The translations under genes and the position numbers were made by a program. A model generated the notes under the pieces. That model saw only the letters and a list, made by a program, of their open reading frames with translations. It had not been told where the DNA came from and ran no database searches. This document shows positions 30,893-44,057 of a stretch of 64,000 nucleotides of DNA, piece after piece (the first letter of the stretch is position 1; each line of letters begins with the position of its first letter). Location: assembly GCF_034059295.1 (NCBI RefSeq), contig NZ_CP139141.1, positions 5,501,001 to 5,565,000 on the forward strand. Direction: 5' to 3'. This DNA is from Pseudomonas sp. HR96 (lineage in GTDB: Bacteria; Pseudomonadota; Gammaproteobacteria; Pseudomonadales; Pseudomonadaceae).

Positions 30893-31558
30893 ATGGCCTA
30901 CCACTTCGACTTCCACCCGGTCTTGCAGAACGCCGACCTGTTGCTGCGCGGCGCGCTGTTCACCCTGGAGCTGACAGCCATCGGCGCCGTGCTCGGGGTC
31001 GGCCTGGGCATCATCGGCGCGGGGGTACGGGCCTGGAAGATCCAGCCGTTCTCGGCAATTTTCGGCGTCTACGTCGAACTGATCCGCAACACGCCGTTTC
31101 TCGTGCAGCTGTTCTTCATCTTCTTCGGCCTGCCGTCGCTGGGCATCCAGATCAGCGAATGGACTGCGGCGGTACTGGCCATGGTAATCAACCTCGGCGC
31201 CTACTCCACCGAGATCATCCGCGCCGGCGTGCAGGCCATCCCCCGGGGGCAGCTGGAAGCCTCTGCGGCGCTGGCCATGAGCCGCTTCGAAGCGTTCCGC
31301 CACGTGGTGCTGCTGCCCGCGCTGGGCAAGGTGTGGCCTGCCCTGACCAGCCAGATCATCATCGTCATGCTTGGCTCGGCGGTGTGCTCGCAAATCGCCA
31401 CCCAGGAGCTGAGCTTCTACGCCAACTTCATCCAGTCGCGCAATTTCCGCTCGTTCGAAACCTACCTGCTGACCACCGTGATCTACCTGGTAATGGCCAT
31501 GGCCATCCGCGTACTGCTCAACTGGGTGGGCCGGCGCTTCGTGATGAGGAACCGCTGA
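30893..31558 (+). CDS. Amino-acid ABC transporter permease
   Basis: A 221-residue inner-membrane permease of the HisMQ family. Several hydrophobic helices are seen, with YVELIRNTPFLVQLFFIFFG and the EAA loop (GQLEASAALAMSRFEAFRHV, then LPALGKVWPAL) that contacts the ATPase. It forms a heterodimer with the next permease, whose ATG overlaps this stop by one base (TGATG). Confidence 0.92.
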   Translation: MAYHFDFHPVLQNADLLLRGALFTLELTAIGAVLGVGLGIIGAGVRAWKIQPFSAIFGVYVELIRNTPFLVQLFFIFFGLPSLGIQISEWTAAVLAMVINLGAYSTEIIRAGVQAIPRGQLEASAALAMSRFEAFRHVVLLPALGKVWPALTSQIIIVMLGSAVCSQIATQELSFYANFIQSRNFRSFETYLLTTVIYLVMAMAIRVLLNWVGRRFVMRNR

Positions 31559-32191
31559 TGGATTTCACCCTGTGGGACATCGTGCGCAACCTGCTCACTG
31601 GCTTGCAGTGGACGGCCGCGCTGTCGCTGGTGGCCTTTATCGGCGGGGGCGTGATCGGCCTGCTGGTCATGCTCATGCGGATCTCCGAAAAGGCCCTGCC
31701 ACGCAACCTGGCGCGCACCTACATCGACCTGTTCCAGGGCACGCCACTGCTCATGCAACTGTTTCTGGTGTTCTTCGGCGTCTCGCTGCTGGGCGGCGAT
31801 ATTTCGCCCTGGGCGGCGGCTGCGCTGGCCCTGACCCTGTTCACCAGCGCCTACCTGGCGGAGATCTGGCGCGGTTGCGTCGAGTCGATCAACCGGGGCC
31901 AATGGGAGGCCTCGGCCAGCCTGGCCCTGACCCCGTACGAGCAATTGCGCCACGTGATTCTGCCGCAGGCGCTGCGCATCGCCGTGGCGCCCACCGTGGG
32001 TTTTTCGGTGCAGGTGGTCAAGGGCACGGCGGTGACCTCGATCATCGGCTTCACCGAGCTGACCAAGACCGGCGGCATGCTCGCCAACGCCACCTTCGAG
32101 CCCTTCATGGTCTATGGCCTGGTGGCGCTGGGTTACTTCGCCCTGTGCTACCCGCTGTCGCTGGGCGCCCGTTATCTGGAAAGGAAACTGC

Positions 32192-32205
<14 letters not shown>
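31558..32205 (+). CDS. Amino-acid ABC transporter permease
   Basis: A 215-residue HisMQ-type permease. It has TYIDLFQGTPLLMQLFLVFF, the EAA loop GQWEASASLALTPYEQLRHV followed by ILPQALRIA, and late helices VVKGTAVTSIIGFTELTK. It is the second half of the permease pair. The downstream ATPase gene starts 14 bases inside this gene, so translation is tightly coupled. Confidence 0.92.
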
Positions 32206-32923
<718 letters not shown>

Positions 32924-32958
32924 CGCGCCGCCGGTTTCAGCCGCGCGTTGGCGGCGCG
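32924..32958 (+). terminator. Inverted repeat after the ABC operon
   Basis: CGCGCCGCC (32924-32932) pairs with GGCGGCGCG (32950-32958) around a 17-base loop, right after the ATPase stop codon. There is no T tract, so it may be a weak or Rho-aided terminator, or an mRNA-stabilising hairpin. Confidence 0.4.
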
Positions 32959-33006
32959 GTGGGATCGTGGCACGATGTTGCGGTTAACGACCGAGATCCT
33001 CTGATC

Positions 33007-34509
33007 ATGCCCGACCTCAAAGCCAAGAATCTTTCCCTGATCGCCGCCATCGACCTGGGCTCGAACAGCTTCCACATGGTGGTAGCCAAGGCCCATGTCG
33101 GCGAAATCCGCATCCTCGAGCGCCAGGGCGAGAAGGTTCAACTGGCTGCCGGCATCGACGAAGAGCGCCGGCTCAGCGAAGAGTCGATGCAGCGCGGGCT
33201 CGACTGCCTCAAGCGCTTCGCCCAGCTGATCAACGGCCTGCCCCTGGGCGCCGTGCGCATCGTCGGTACCAATGCCCTGCGTGAAGCGCGCAACCGTGGC
33301 GAATTCATCCGCCGGGCGGAGGAAATTCTCGGCCACCCGGTGGAGGTGATCTCCGGCCGTGAAGAAGCGCGCCTCATCTATCTGGGCGTCTCGCACACCC
33401 TGCCCGACGACCCGGGCAAGCGCCTGGTGGCCGACATTGGCGGCGGCAGCACCGAATTCATCATCGGCCAGCGCTTCGAGCCGATGCTGCGCGAAAGCCT
33501 GCAGATGGGCTGCGTCAGCTTCACCCAGCGTTATTTCCGCGACGGCAAGATCACCCCGGCCCGCTACGCCCAGGCCTACACCGCCGCGCGCCTGGAAATC
33601 ATGAGCATCGAGAACGCCCTGCATCGTCTGGGCTGGGACCAGGCGATCGGCTCGTCCGGGACCATCCGCGCCATCGGCCTGGCGCTCAAGGCCAATGGCC
33701 AGGGTAACGGCGAGGTCAACGCCGAAGGCCTTGGCTGGCTCAAGCGCAAGCTGTTCAAGCTGGGCGACGTCGACAAGATCGACTTCGAGGGCATCAAGCC
33801 TGATCGGCGCTCGATCTTCCCCGCCGGGCTGGCCATCCTCGAAGCCATCTTCGACGCCATGGACCTGCAGCGCATGGACCACTGCGAGGGCGCACTGCGC
33901 GAAGGCGTACTGTTCGACCTGCTGGGCCGCCATCACCACGAAGACGTGCGCGAGCGCACCCTCAGCTCGCTGATGGAGCGCTACCACGTCGACATGGACC
34001 AGGCCGCCCGCGTGGAGCGCAAGGCCCTGCACGCCTTCGACCAGGTGGTGCACGCCTGGGACCTGGACGACGGCGTGTGGCGCGAGCTGTTGCGCTGGGC
34101 AGCCAAGGTCCACGAAATCGGCCTGGACATCGCCCACTATCACTACCACAAGCATGGCGCCTACCTGATCGAGCACTCGGACCTGGCCGGCTTTTCCCGC
34201 GAAGACCAGCAGATGCTGGCGCTGCTGGTGCGTGGCCACCGGCGCAACATTCCCCGGGACAAGTTCGCCGAGTTCGGCGAAGACGGCACCAAGTTGATCC
34301 GCCTGTGCGTGCTGCTGCGCTTCGCCATCCTGTTCCACCACATCCGCGGCACGCAGCAGATGCCGGAAGTGACCCTGCATGCCGACGAAGACAGCCTCGA
34401 CGTGCAGTTCCCGGCTGGCTGGCTGGAAGACAATCAACTGACCCAGGCCGATTTCGCCCAGGAAGCCGAGTGGCTGACGCGGGTGGGGTTCAGTTTGACG
34501 GTGCGGTAA
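33007..34509 (+). CDS. ppx: Exopolyphosphatase
   Basis: A 500-residue Ppx/GppA-family phosphatase that removes terminal phosphate from polyphosphate. The actin-like N-terminal motif is [20 protein letters not shown], the second phosphate loop is [17 protein letters not shown], and an HD-type helical C-terminal domain follows ([20 protein letters not shown]). The ATG at 33007 gives [10 protein letters not shown] and the family length. It is convergent with ppk, as usual in Pseudomonas. Confidence 0.95.
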   Translation: MPDLKAKNLSLIAAIDLGSNSFHMVVAKAHVGEIRILERQGEKVQLAAGIDEERRLSEESMQRGLDCLKRFAQLINGLPLGAVRIVGTNALREARNRGEFIRRAEEILGHPVEVISGREEARLIYLGVSHTLPDDPGKRLVADIGGGSTEFIIGQRFEPMLRESLQMGCVSFTQRYFRDGKITPARYAQAYTAARLEIMSIENALHRLGWDQAIGSSGTIRAIGLALKANGQGNGEVNAEGLGWLKRKLFKLGDVDKIDFEGIKPDRRSIFPAGLAILEAIFDAMDLQRMDHCEGALREGVLFDLLGRHHHEDVRERTLSSLMERYHVDMDQAARVERKALHAFDQVVHAWDLDDGVWRELLRWAAKVHEIGLDIAHYHYHKHGAYLIEHSDLAGFSREDQQMLALLVRGHRRNIPRDKFAEFGEDGTKLIRLCVLLRFAILFHHIRGTQQMPEVTLHADEDSLDVQFPAGWLEDNQLTQADFAQEAEWLTRVGFSLTVR

Positions 34510-34516
34510 TGGACGG

Positions 34517-34589
34517 GCTGAACAGCTTGGGGGCTTTGCCCCCTCCCACGTTGGATGTGGGAGGGGGCAAAGCCCCCGAGCTGTTCAGC
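34517..34589. terminator. 73-base near-perfect palindrome between ppx and ppk (REP-like, bidirectional terminator)
   Basis: Left arm GCTGAACAGCTTGGGGGC continues to CTCCCAC; right arm GTGGGAGGGGGCAAAGCCCC continues to GAGCTGTTCAGC. Together they span 34517-34589 with a 7-base loop (GTTGGAT region). The core GGGGGCAAAGCCCCC is the same repeat seen elsewhere in the window. The right arm contains the ppk stop codon. It most likely stops transcription from both convergent genes. Confidence 0.75.
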
Positions 34590-36810
34590 GCACCGGCAGG
34601 ATCGGGTTGCTCAGCCGCTCCAGCAAGGTGTCCTGCGCGCTGCGCGCATTCTGGTTGCCGGTCGGTGTGCTGCGGATGTAGCGACCGTCGGACTGCAGCA
34701 GCCACGAATGGGTGTTATCGGTCAGGTAGCACTCGAGCTCCTTCTTCACCCGCATGATCAGCTTCTTGCCTTCCACCGGGAAGCAGGTCTCGACGCGCTT
34801 GTCGAGGTTGCGCTCCATCCAGTCGGCGCTGGAAAGGAACATCTGCTCCTCACCGCCGTTGAGGAAGTAGAACACCCGGGTGTGCTCGAGGAAGCGGCCA
34901 ATGATCGAGCGCACGTGGATGTTGTGCGAGACCCCGGCGATGCCCGGGCGCAGGCAGCACATGCCGCGCACCACCAGGTCGATGCGCACGCCCGACTGGC
35001 TGGCCTTGTACAACGCGCGGATGATCTTCGCATCGGTCAGTGAGTTGAACTTGGCGATGATGTGCGCCGGCTTGCCGTCGAGGGCGAACTGGGTCTCGCG
35101 GGCAATCATGTCGAGCATGCCCTTCTTCAGGGTGAACGGCGCATGCAAAAGCTTTTTCATGCGCAGCGTCTTGCCCATGCCGATCAGTTGGCTGAACAAC
35201 TTGCCGACGTCTTCGCACAGCGCGTCGTCGGAGGTCAGCAGGCTGTAGTCGGTGTACAGCTTGGCGTTGCCGGCGTGATAGTTACCGGTGCCCAGGTGCG
35301 CATAGCGCTGAATCTCCGGCCCTTCTCGGCGCAGGATCAGCATCATCTTGGCGTGGGTCTTGAAGCCGACCACGCCGTAGATCACCACCGCACCAGCGGC
35401 CTGCAGGCGGCTGGCCAACTGCAGGTTGGACTCCTCGTCAAAGCGCGCGCGCAGCTCGATCACCGCAGTGACTTCCTTGCCGTTGCGCGCGGCATCCACC
35501 AGGGCATCGACGATTTCCGAATTGGCGCCGCTGCGGTACAGGGTCTGGCGCACCGCCAGCACATGGGGGTCCTTTGCCGCCTGGCGCAGCAGGTCGACCA
35601 CCGGGGTGAACGACTCGAAGGGGTGCAGCAGGAGGATGTCCTGCTTGCTGATGACGTTGAAGATGTTTTCGCTGTTCTGCAGCAGCTTGGGGATCTGCGG
35701 CGTGAACGGGCGATACTGCAGCGGCCGCTGGCTTTCCAGGCCGGTGATGCTGAACAGCCGCGTCAGGTTGACCGGGCCATTGACCTGATACAGCTCGCTC
35801 TCGGCCAGGTTGAACTGCTTGAGCAGGTAGTCCGACAGGTGCTTGGGGCAGGTGTCGGCGACTTCCAGGCGCACGGCATCGCCGTAGCGCCGCGAGAACA
35901 GCTCGCCGCGCAAGGCGCGGGCGAGGTCTTCGACGTCTTCGGAGTCCAGCGCCAGGTCGGCGTTGCGGGTCAGGCGGAACTGGTAGCAGCCCTTGACCTT
36001 CATGCCCTGGAACAGGTCGTCGGCATGCGCGTGAATCATCGACGACAGGAACACGTAGTTGTCGCCCGGCCCACCGACTTCTTCCGGCACCTTGATCACC
36101 CGCGGCAGCAGACGCGGCGCCGGGATGATCGCCAGGCCCGAGTCGCGGCCAAAGGCGTCGATGCCCTCGAGCTCGACGATGAAGTTCAGGCTCTTGTTCA
36201 CCAGCAACGGGAACGGGTGGGTCGGGTCCAGGCCGATCGGGGTGATGATCGGCGCGATCTCGTCGCGGAAATAGCGGCGCACCCAGGTCTTGAGCTTGAC
36301 CGTCCAGTGGCGCCGGCGGATGAAGCGCACATGGTGCTTCTCCAGCTCCGGCAGCAGGATGTCGTTGAGGATCGCGTACTGGCGGTCGACATGGCCGTGC
36401 ACCAGCTCGCTGATGCGCGCCAGCGCCTGGTGCGGCTGCAGGCCGTCGGCGCCGGCCTGTTCACGGGCGAAGGTGATCTGCTTCTTCAGGCCCGCCACGC
36501 GGATCTCGAAGAACTCGTCGAGGTTGCTGGAGAAGATCAGCAGGAACTTCAGCCTTTCGAGCAACGGATAGGACTCATCCAGCGCCTGTTCGAGCACGCG
36601 GATATTGAACTGCAGCTGCGACAGCTCGCGGTGGATGTACAGGCTGCTGTCGTCCAGCCCCGGCACCACCGGCGCCGGGTGCGGCACGCTGGCGCTGGCC
36701 TCGGCCACCGGCTCTGGCGCGGGGTGCGCGTCCGGCGGCGTCTCGATCACCTGCTCCAGCAGCGGCTGGGCTTCCTTCACTGCGGTTTCACTGAGTCCTT
36801 CGTTGTTCAT
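34585..36810 (-). CDS. ppk: Polyphosphate kinase 1
   Basis: A 741-residue enzyme that polymerises the gamma phosphate of ATP into polyphosphate. After a proline/alanine-rich N-terminal extension of about 50 residues come the N domain ([20 protein letters not shown]), head domain and the two PLD-like catalytic domains. The phosphorylated catalytic histidine is His486 in [11 protein letters not shown]; another family segment is [15 protein letters not shown], seen here as [19 protein letters not shown]. Its 3' end lies in the palindrome shared with ppx. It is 20 bases downstream of hemB and may be cotranscribed with it. Confidence 0.96.
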   Translation of the reverse strand: MNNEGLSETAVKEAQPLLEQVIETPPDAHPAPEPVAEASASVPHPAPVVPGLDDSSLYIHRELSQLQFNIRVLEQALDESYPLLERLKFLLIFSSNLDEFFEIRVAGLKKQITFAREQAGADGLQPHQALARISELVHGHVDRQYAILNDILLPELEKHHVRFIRRRHWTVKLKTWVRRYFRDEIAPIITPIGLDPTHPFPLLVNKSLNFIVELEGIDAFGRDSGLAIIPAPRLLPRVIKVPEEVGGPGDNYVFLSSMIHAHADDLFQGMKVKGCYQFRLTRNADLALDSEDVEDLARALRGELFSRRYGDAVRLEVADTCPKHLSDYLLKQFNLAESELYQVNGPVNLTRLFSITGLESQRPLQYRPFTPQIPKLLQNSENIFNVISKQDILLLHPFESFTPVVDLLRQAAKDPHVLAVRQTLYRSGANSEIVDALVDAARNGKEVTAVIELRARFDEESNLQLASRLQAAGAVVIYGVVGFKTHAKMMLILRREGPEIQRYAHLGTGNYHAGNAKLYTDYSLLTSDDALCEDVGKLFSQLIGMGKTLRMKKLLHAPFTLKKGMLDMIARETQFALDGKPAHIIAKFNSLTDAKIIRALYKASQSGVRIDLVVRGMCCLRPGIAGVSHNIHVRSIIGRFLEHTRVFYFLNGGEEQMFLSSADWMERNLDKRVETCFPVEGKKLIMRVKKELECYLTDNTHSWLLQSDGRYIRSTPTGNQNARSAQDTLLERLSNPILPVR

Positions 36811-36829
36811 CTGGCGTTCCTGGAGGGCG

Positions 36830-37879
<1,050 letters not shown>

Positions 37880-38045
37880 TTATAAACAGCCATTATGACG
37901 CTTTGATGACGCTCTGAAGTACACCGCGACTGCAGGTCGCAACCATTGTCACGGCAACAATTGTTAACGTCGAGACACATTTGGACACTTTCCTGAACGA
38001 GCCCGAAGGGTTAGGCTGCGCGTTCATTTCGCCAGCATCCATAAA

Positions 38046-38642
38046 ATGCTCCAACAATTCCTGCAAGAATTCGGCTACCTGGCCCTTTTTCTCGGTACGT
38101 TCTTTGAAGGCGAGACCATTTTGGTCCTTGCTGGATTTCTCGCGTTCCGTGGGTACATGGACATCAACCTGGTCGTCGTGGTCGCCTTCTTCGGCAGCTA
38201 CGCGGGCGACCAGCTCTGGTATTTCCTGGGTCGCAAGCAAGGCCGCAAGCTGCTGGCACGCAAACCGCGCTGGCAGCTGATGGGCGATCGCGCGCTGGAG
38301 CACATCCGCAAGCACCCGGACATCTGGGTGTTGAGCTTCCGCTTTGTCTACGGCCTGCGCACGGTGATGCCGGTGGCCATCGGCCTGTCCGGCTACCCGC
38401 CGCGCCGCTACCTGCTGCTCAACGGCCTGGGCGCAGCGGTATGGGCCGCCGCGCTGGGCTTCGCCGCCTATCGTTTCGGCTCGGTGCTTGAAGCCCTGCT
38501 GGGCAACGTCAAGAAGTACGAGCTGTGGGTGCTCGGCGGGTTGCTGGTAGTCGGCGTGGGCCTGTGGCTGTGGCGCCGGGTGCGCAGCGCGCGCCTGGAG
38601 CGGGAAATGGCGGCCAAGGCCGAGCAAAAACGCATGCCCTGA
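38046..38642 (+). CDS. DedA/SNARE-associated family membrane protein
   Basis: A 198-residue multi-pass inner-membrane protein. The family signature FFEGETILVLAGFLA and GSYAGDQLWYFLGRKQG is present, followed by FRFVYGLRTVMPVAIGLSGY with its conserved arginine. DedA proteins support membrane homeostasis and are implicated in undecaprenyl phosphate or phospholipid flipping. It is divergent from hemB, with 205 bases between that should contain both promoters. Confidence 0.9.
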   Translation: MLQQFLQEFGYLALFLGTFFEGETILVLAGFLAFRGYMDINLVVVVAFFGSYAGDQLWYFLGRKQGRKLLARKPRWQLMGDRALEHIRKHPDIWVLSFRFVYGLRTVMPVAIGLSGYPPRRYLLLNGLGAAVWAAALGFAAYRFGSVLEALLGNVKKYELWVLGGLLVVGVGLWLWRRVRSARLEREMAAKAEQKRMP

Positions 38643-38670
38643 GGTTCGCCTTCACGATGTACTAGGGCAC

Positions 38671-38699
38671 CCACCGGCCGCCCGCGCGGCCGCTGGTGG
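38671..38699. terminator. GC-rich stem-loop between convergent dedA-family and UPF0178 genes
   Basis: CCACC and GGCCGC pair with GCGGCC and GGTGG around a CCGC loop, with a small bulge. It lies 28 bases after the DedA stop. No T tract. Confidence 0.5.
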
Positions 38700-38740
38700 C
38701 CATCTTGGACATTCAGACCGGCCCCCTCCTTCCTCTGCCT

Positions 38741-39196
38741 TCAATCCTGACGCATCAACCGGGTCAGAATCCGGTCCAGGCTGTTGGCAAAGGCCTGCTT
38801 GTCCTTGTCGCCATAGGCCGCCGGGCCACCGCCGGCCTGGCCTTGTTCGCGCAGGTCGGTGAAGAGGTTGCGCACCGCCAGGCGCTCGCCCATGTTTCTC
38901 TCGTCGAATTCGCGCCCACGTGGGTCGAGCACGGCCACGCCCTTCCTGACCAGGCGATCAGCCAGGGGCACGTCGCTGCAGATCACCAGCTCGCCCGGCA
39001 GCGCGTGTTCCACCAGGTAATCGTCGGCGGCATCGGGGCCGCTGGGCACCACAATCAGCTTGACCATGGCATATGGCGGCCGGGCAACCGGCTGGCCGGC
39101 CACCAGGCACACCGCAAAACCGCGCTTTAGAGCGAACTTGACGACCTGGTCGCGGGCCGGACGCGGGCAGGCGTCGGCGTCGATCCACACTTGCAT
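38741..39196 (-). CDS. YaiI/YqxD (UPF0178) family protein
   Basis: A 151-residue protein with the family's N-terminal motif VWIDADACPRPARDQVVKFA, then AVCLVAGQPV and ELVICSDVPLADRLVRKGVA. The fold is PIN-like (DUF188) with conserved aspartates, so nuclease activity has been proposed; there is no experimental basis that I know of for this protein. It is monocistronic. Confidence 0.88.
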   Translation of the reverse strand: MQVWIDADACPRPARDQVVKFALKRGFAVCLVAGQPVARPPYAMVKLIVVPSGPDAADDYLVEHALPGELVICSDVPLADRLVRKGVAVLDPRGREFDERNMGERLAVRNLFTDLREQGQAGGGPAAYGDKDKQAFANSLDRILTRLMRQD

Positions 39197-39234
39197 GAAG
39201 ATTCCCGTAGCGGATGCCCTGAAGGCTGAGCCGC

Positions 39235-40116
39235 TCAGTCTGCGTAGTGGTGCGCCATGAAGTCAATGAACGCGCGCGCCTGGGCAGGCAGATGGCGCGT
39301 CTGCGAGTAGAGCGCGTAATAGTGCCGCTCGCCCAGCGAGCAGTCCGGCAGGATCCGCACCAGCCGGCCAGCCTGCAGGTCGGCGGCGACGGTGGTGTGG
39401 GTGAAGGCGGCGATCCCGCTGCCGGCCAACGCGGCAGCATAGAGGACCGTGATGGTGTCGCTGCGCAAACCAGCGCCGAGCTTGACCGGGTGCAGCTTCC
39501 CGTCGCGATCGCGCAGCGGCCAGCTACCGCTGGTCGCGAAGCTCAGCAACTCGTGGCCGGCAAGCTCCAGCGGGATGCGCGGCAAGCCACGGCGCTGAAC
39601 GTAGGCAGCGGAAGCTACCAGCACCATCTCGCTGCGGGTCAACAGACGCGCCTTTAGGCCGCTGTCCACCAGCGGCTCGCTGATGCGCAGGGCGACATCG
39701 AAACTCTCGGCCACCACGTCGACGAAACGGTCGTCACTGCTCAGGTACAGCTGGACTTCGGGAAACGCCTGGCGCCAAGCCGGCAACCAGTTGCCCAGCT
39801 CCAGCGTACCGATGCTCAGCGGCACGCTGACCCGCAGCGGGCCGCGCACCTGGCTGGCAGCACTTTGCAAGGCCTGGGAAGCCCCGTCGAGCCGCTCGAG
39901 CACCTCCACGCAGACCTGGTAATACTGCTCACCGGCTGCGGTCAGGCTCAAGCGGCGGGTGTTGCGCTGCACCAGCTGCACCGCCAGCAGCGCCTCGAGC
40001 TGCTGCAACTGCCGCGACACCGTGGAATGGTTGGTCTCCAGGCGCTGCGCCGCCGCGGTGAAGCCGCCGGCCTCGACAATGCAACGGAACGCGCGCATGG
40101 CGTTGAGCTGGTTCAT
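39235..40116 (-). CDS. LysR-family transcriptional regulator
   Basis: A 293-residue regulator with an N-terminal winged helix-turn-helix (MRAFRCIVEAGGFTAAAQRL; NHSTVSRQLQQLEALLAVQL) and a two-lobed effector-binding domain, resembling the group with QRNTRRLSLTAAG. It lies 6 bases downstream of the isochorismatase-like gene on the same strand, so it probably regulates that gene and itself. The effector is unknown. Confidence 0.9.
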   Translation of the reverse strand: MNQLNAMRAFRCIVEAGGFTAAAQRLETNHSTVSRQLQQLEALLAVQLVQRNTRRLSLTAAGEQYYQVCVEVLERLDGASQALQSAASQVRGPLRVSVPLSIGTLELGNWLPAWRQAFPEVQLYLSSDDRFVDVVAESFDVALRISEPLVDSGLKARLLTRSEMVLVASAAYVQRRGLPRIPLELAGHELLSFATSGSWPLRDRDGKLHPVKLGAGLRSDTITVLYAAALAGSGIAAFTHTTVAADLQAGRLVRILPDCSLGERHYYALYSQTRHLPAQARAFIDFMAHHYAD

Positions 40117-40122
40117 GGCACC

Positions 40123-40833
40123 TCAGCGCACCGGCAGTTTGAGGATGTCATCGGTGGCGAGCACGTCACCAAAGGTGTCTTCGATTTCCGCCAGCGCCGT
40201 CTGGTGCAGGGCCTGGCTGTCCACCGCCTGGCCGTTGAACCGGGTGATCGAGCGCGTCGCGGAGGCGTCCGAGGCGACTACCACTTTGTAACCCAGCGGA
40301 ACCGCATCCCGCGCCGCGCCGGCCACGCAGGCGTGGGTCATCAGGCCGGAGATCAACAGCGTGTCGATGCCGGCCGCCTTCAGGCGCTGATCCAGGTCGG
40401 TGCCGGCGAAGGCACTGACGTTGCTTTTTTGCATCACCACATCCTGGGTCCGTGGCTGCATCTTCGGATGAAACTCTACCCCTTTGCCGCCCAGGGCGAA
40501 CACCGGCGAACCGGCGGGCGCCACGTGCTGGAAATGATAGACCGGCATGGCCGCCTGATCGGCGAATTCGATCAGCCGCTGGGTGTTGGCCAGTGCGGCG
40601 TCACCGTCCGGGATGGGCATGCGGCCGCTGAAATATTCATTCTGGAAGTCGATCACCAGCAACGCGGTCTTGCCGGCCGCGAGGTGATCGATGGGCTGGG
40701 CGCCGACCATGGCACGGATGGTCGGCTGTGGGTTGTTCGGGGTCGCTGCCTGGGCTGCGGCGCTGAATGCCAGGCCAAGGGCGGCGCACAGACCGAACAG
40801 GCGGCGCGAGGGTTGTTGGCTGAGTATCGACAT
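40123..40833 (-). CDS. Isochorismatase-family cysteine hydrolase with a Tat-like signal peptide
   Basis: A 236-residue hydrolase. The family triad is present: Asp62 in LLVIDFQNEYF, Lys136 in VVMQKSNVSAF and Cys169 in GLMTHACVAGAARD. The N-terminus, MSILSQQPSRRLFGL, has a twin-arginine motif followed by a hydrophobic stretch ending in AAAQA, so export to the periplasm is likely. The ATG at 40833 has AGGA upstream. The substrate is unknown. It is upstream of and cotranscribed with a LysR gene. Confidence 0.82.
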   Translation of the reverse strand: MSILSQQPSRRLFGLCAALGLAFSAAAQAATPNNPQPTIRAMVGAQPIDHLAAGKTALLVIDFQNEYFSGRMPIPDGDAALANTQRLIEFADQAAMPVYHFQHVAPAGSPVFALGGKGVEFHPKMQPRTQDVVMQKSNVSAFAGTDLDQRLKAAGIDTLLISGLMTHACVAGAARDAVPLGYKVVVASDASATRSITRFNGQAVDSQALHQTALAEIEDTFGDVLATDDILKLPVR

Positions 40834-40933
40834 GCTGGACTTCCTGCTGTTAGGGAGCCGAAAGTCTATGGGGCGCTGCCGGCGTAGCCTATGGGACAGG
40901 CCCGACAACACTTGTGCAGCCACTGCACAGATC

Positions 40934-41566
40934 TCAGGCCCCGGCGGGGCGCAACATGGCCAGAAAAGTCGCGGCGGCGGCGAACAGGCCGGCGAAGGTG
41001 CGGTTCATGCGCCGTTGCTGGCGCGGCGTGCGCAGCAGACGCAGCACCCGCGAGGCCAGCCCGGTGTAGCCGGCCATCACCAACAGGTCGACGCAGACCA
41101 TGGTCACGCTGATGGTCAGGTACTGCGCCACCAACGGCGCATGCGGGTCGATGAACTGTGGCAGGACCGCGAGCATGAATACCAGGGCCTTGGGATTGCT
41201 GATGTTGACCAGGAAACCGCGAAACACCAGGGTCAATGGCTTGCCCAGCGGGCGCACGCCGGCTTCGTCCTGCAAATCGGCCGGGGCGGCGCGCCACTGC
41301 CTGACCGCCAGATACAGCAGGTAGAGCACCCCGAACCACTTGATGCAGGTAAAGGCGGTGGCCGAGGCAGCGAGCACCGCGCCCAGGCCGGCGGCGATGA
41401 TGAATATCTGCAGGACTAGCCCCAGCTGCAGCCCCAGGGCATTCCAATAGCCGCGCCAGAAGCCGTATTGCAGGCCGCAGGACATCGAGGCGATGGCCCC
41501 CGCCCCGGGAGACAGGCTGATCACCCAGCACGCCGCGAAAAATGCTAACCAGGTGTGCAGTGCCAT
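40934..41566 (-). CDS. LysE/RhtB-family amino-acid exporter
   Basis: A 210-residue inner-membrane protein with six predicted helices. The family signature is SLSPGAGAIASMSCGLQYGF near the N-terminus, followed by FRGFLVNISNPKALVFMLAV. It belongs to the LysE/RhtB translocators that export amino acids; substrate unknown. It ends 100 bases upstream of the isochorismatase gene on the same strand and starts 24 bases downstream of the ABC-F gene. Confidence 0.88.
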   Translation of the reverse strand: MALHTWLAFFAACWVISLSPGAGAIASMSCGLQYGFWRGYWNALGLQLGLVLQIFIIAAGLGAVLAASATAFTCIKWFGVLYLLYLAVRQWRAAPADLQDEAGVRPLGKPLTLVFRGFLVNISNPKALVFMLAVLPQFIDPHAPLVAQYLTISVTMVCVDLLVMAGYTGLASRVLRLLRTPRQQRRMNRTFAGLFAAAATFLAMLRPAGA

Positions 41567-41590
41567 GGGGTGATCTCCTGTGGGAATGGC

Positions 41591-43507
<1,917 letters not shown>

Positions 43508-43592
43508 AATGGCGCGGGAGTCTACCAGTTCTGCGCCGAACTTTCGCGCGCCGCACACGGCGCCGCTCACCTATCCCTAGCGGGGAAGCAGC

Positions 43593-44057
43593 ATGCACGC
43601 GGACCTCTGGAGCTTTGCCCTGGACCTGTACGCCCGACCGGGCGTCGAAGCCGCCAGCCTGGAATTGCAGCAGGCGGGCGCTGACGTCTGCGTGTTGATC
43701 AGCGCAGCCTGGCTGGGCCAGCGCGGCGTGCCCTGGCGCCGCGAGTACCTGGGGCGCCTGCAACTGCTGGCCGACCCCTGGCAGACCGACGTGGTCAGCC
43801 CGCTGCGCCATCTGCGCCAGCAATGGCGCGCGGCGGCGCAAACCAACGATGAACTGGCGGCCCTGCGCGAACAGGTCAAGGCACTGGAGCTGGAAGCCGA
43901 ACGGCAGTTGCTGGTGCGCCTGCAAGGCCTGGCGATCGGCTGGCCACCAGAGGCTGCCAGGGATCTAGAGCTATGGCTGGAACAGGCGGTACCGGCCGAG
44001 GCGAGAAGCAATCGCGGCGCGCTGCAAGCGCTGCACGCCGCGATAGTGGCGGGTTAG
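43593..44057 (+). CDS. TIGR02444-family protein
   Basis: A 154-residue cytoplasmic protein of unknown function (DLWSFALDLYARPGVEAASL; DVCVLISAAWLGQRGVPWRR; WQTDVVSPLRHLRQQW). This family is found next to the ABC-F gene in Pseudomonas. Its last 4 bases overlap the end of convergent algP. It is divergent from the ABC-F gene. Confidence 0.8.
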   Translation: MHADLWSFALDLYARPGVEAASLELQQAGADVCVLISAAWLGQRGVPWRREYLGRLQLLADPWQTDVVSPLRHLRQQWRAAAQTNDELAALREQVKALELEAERQLLVRLQGLAIGWPPEAARDLELWLEQAVPAEARSNRGALQALHAAIVAG

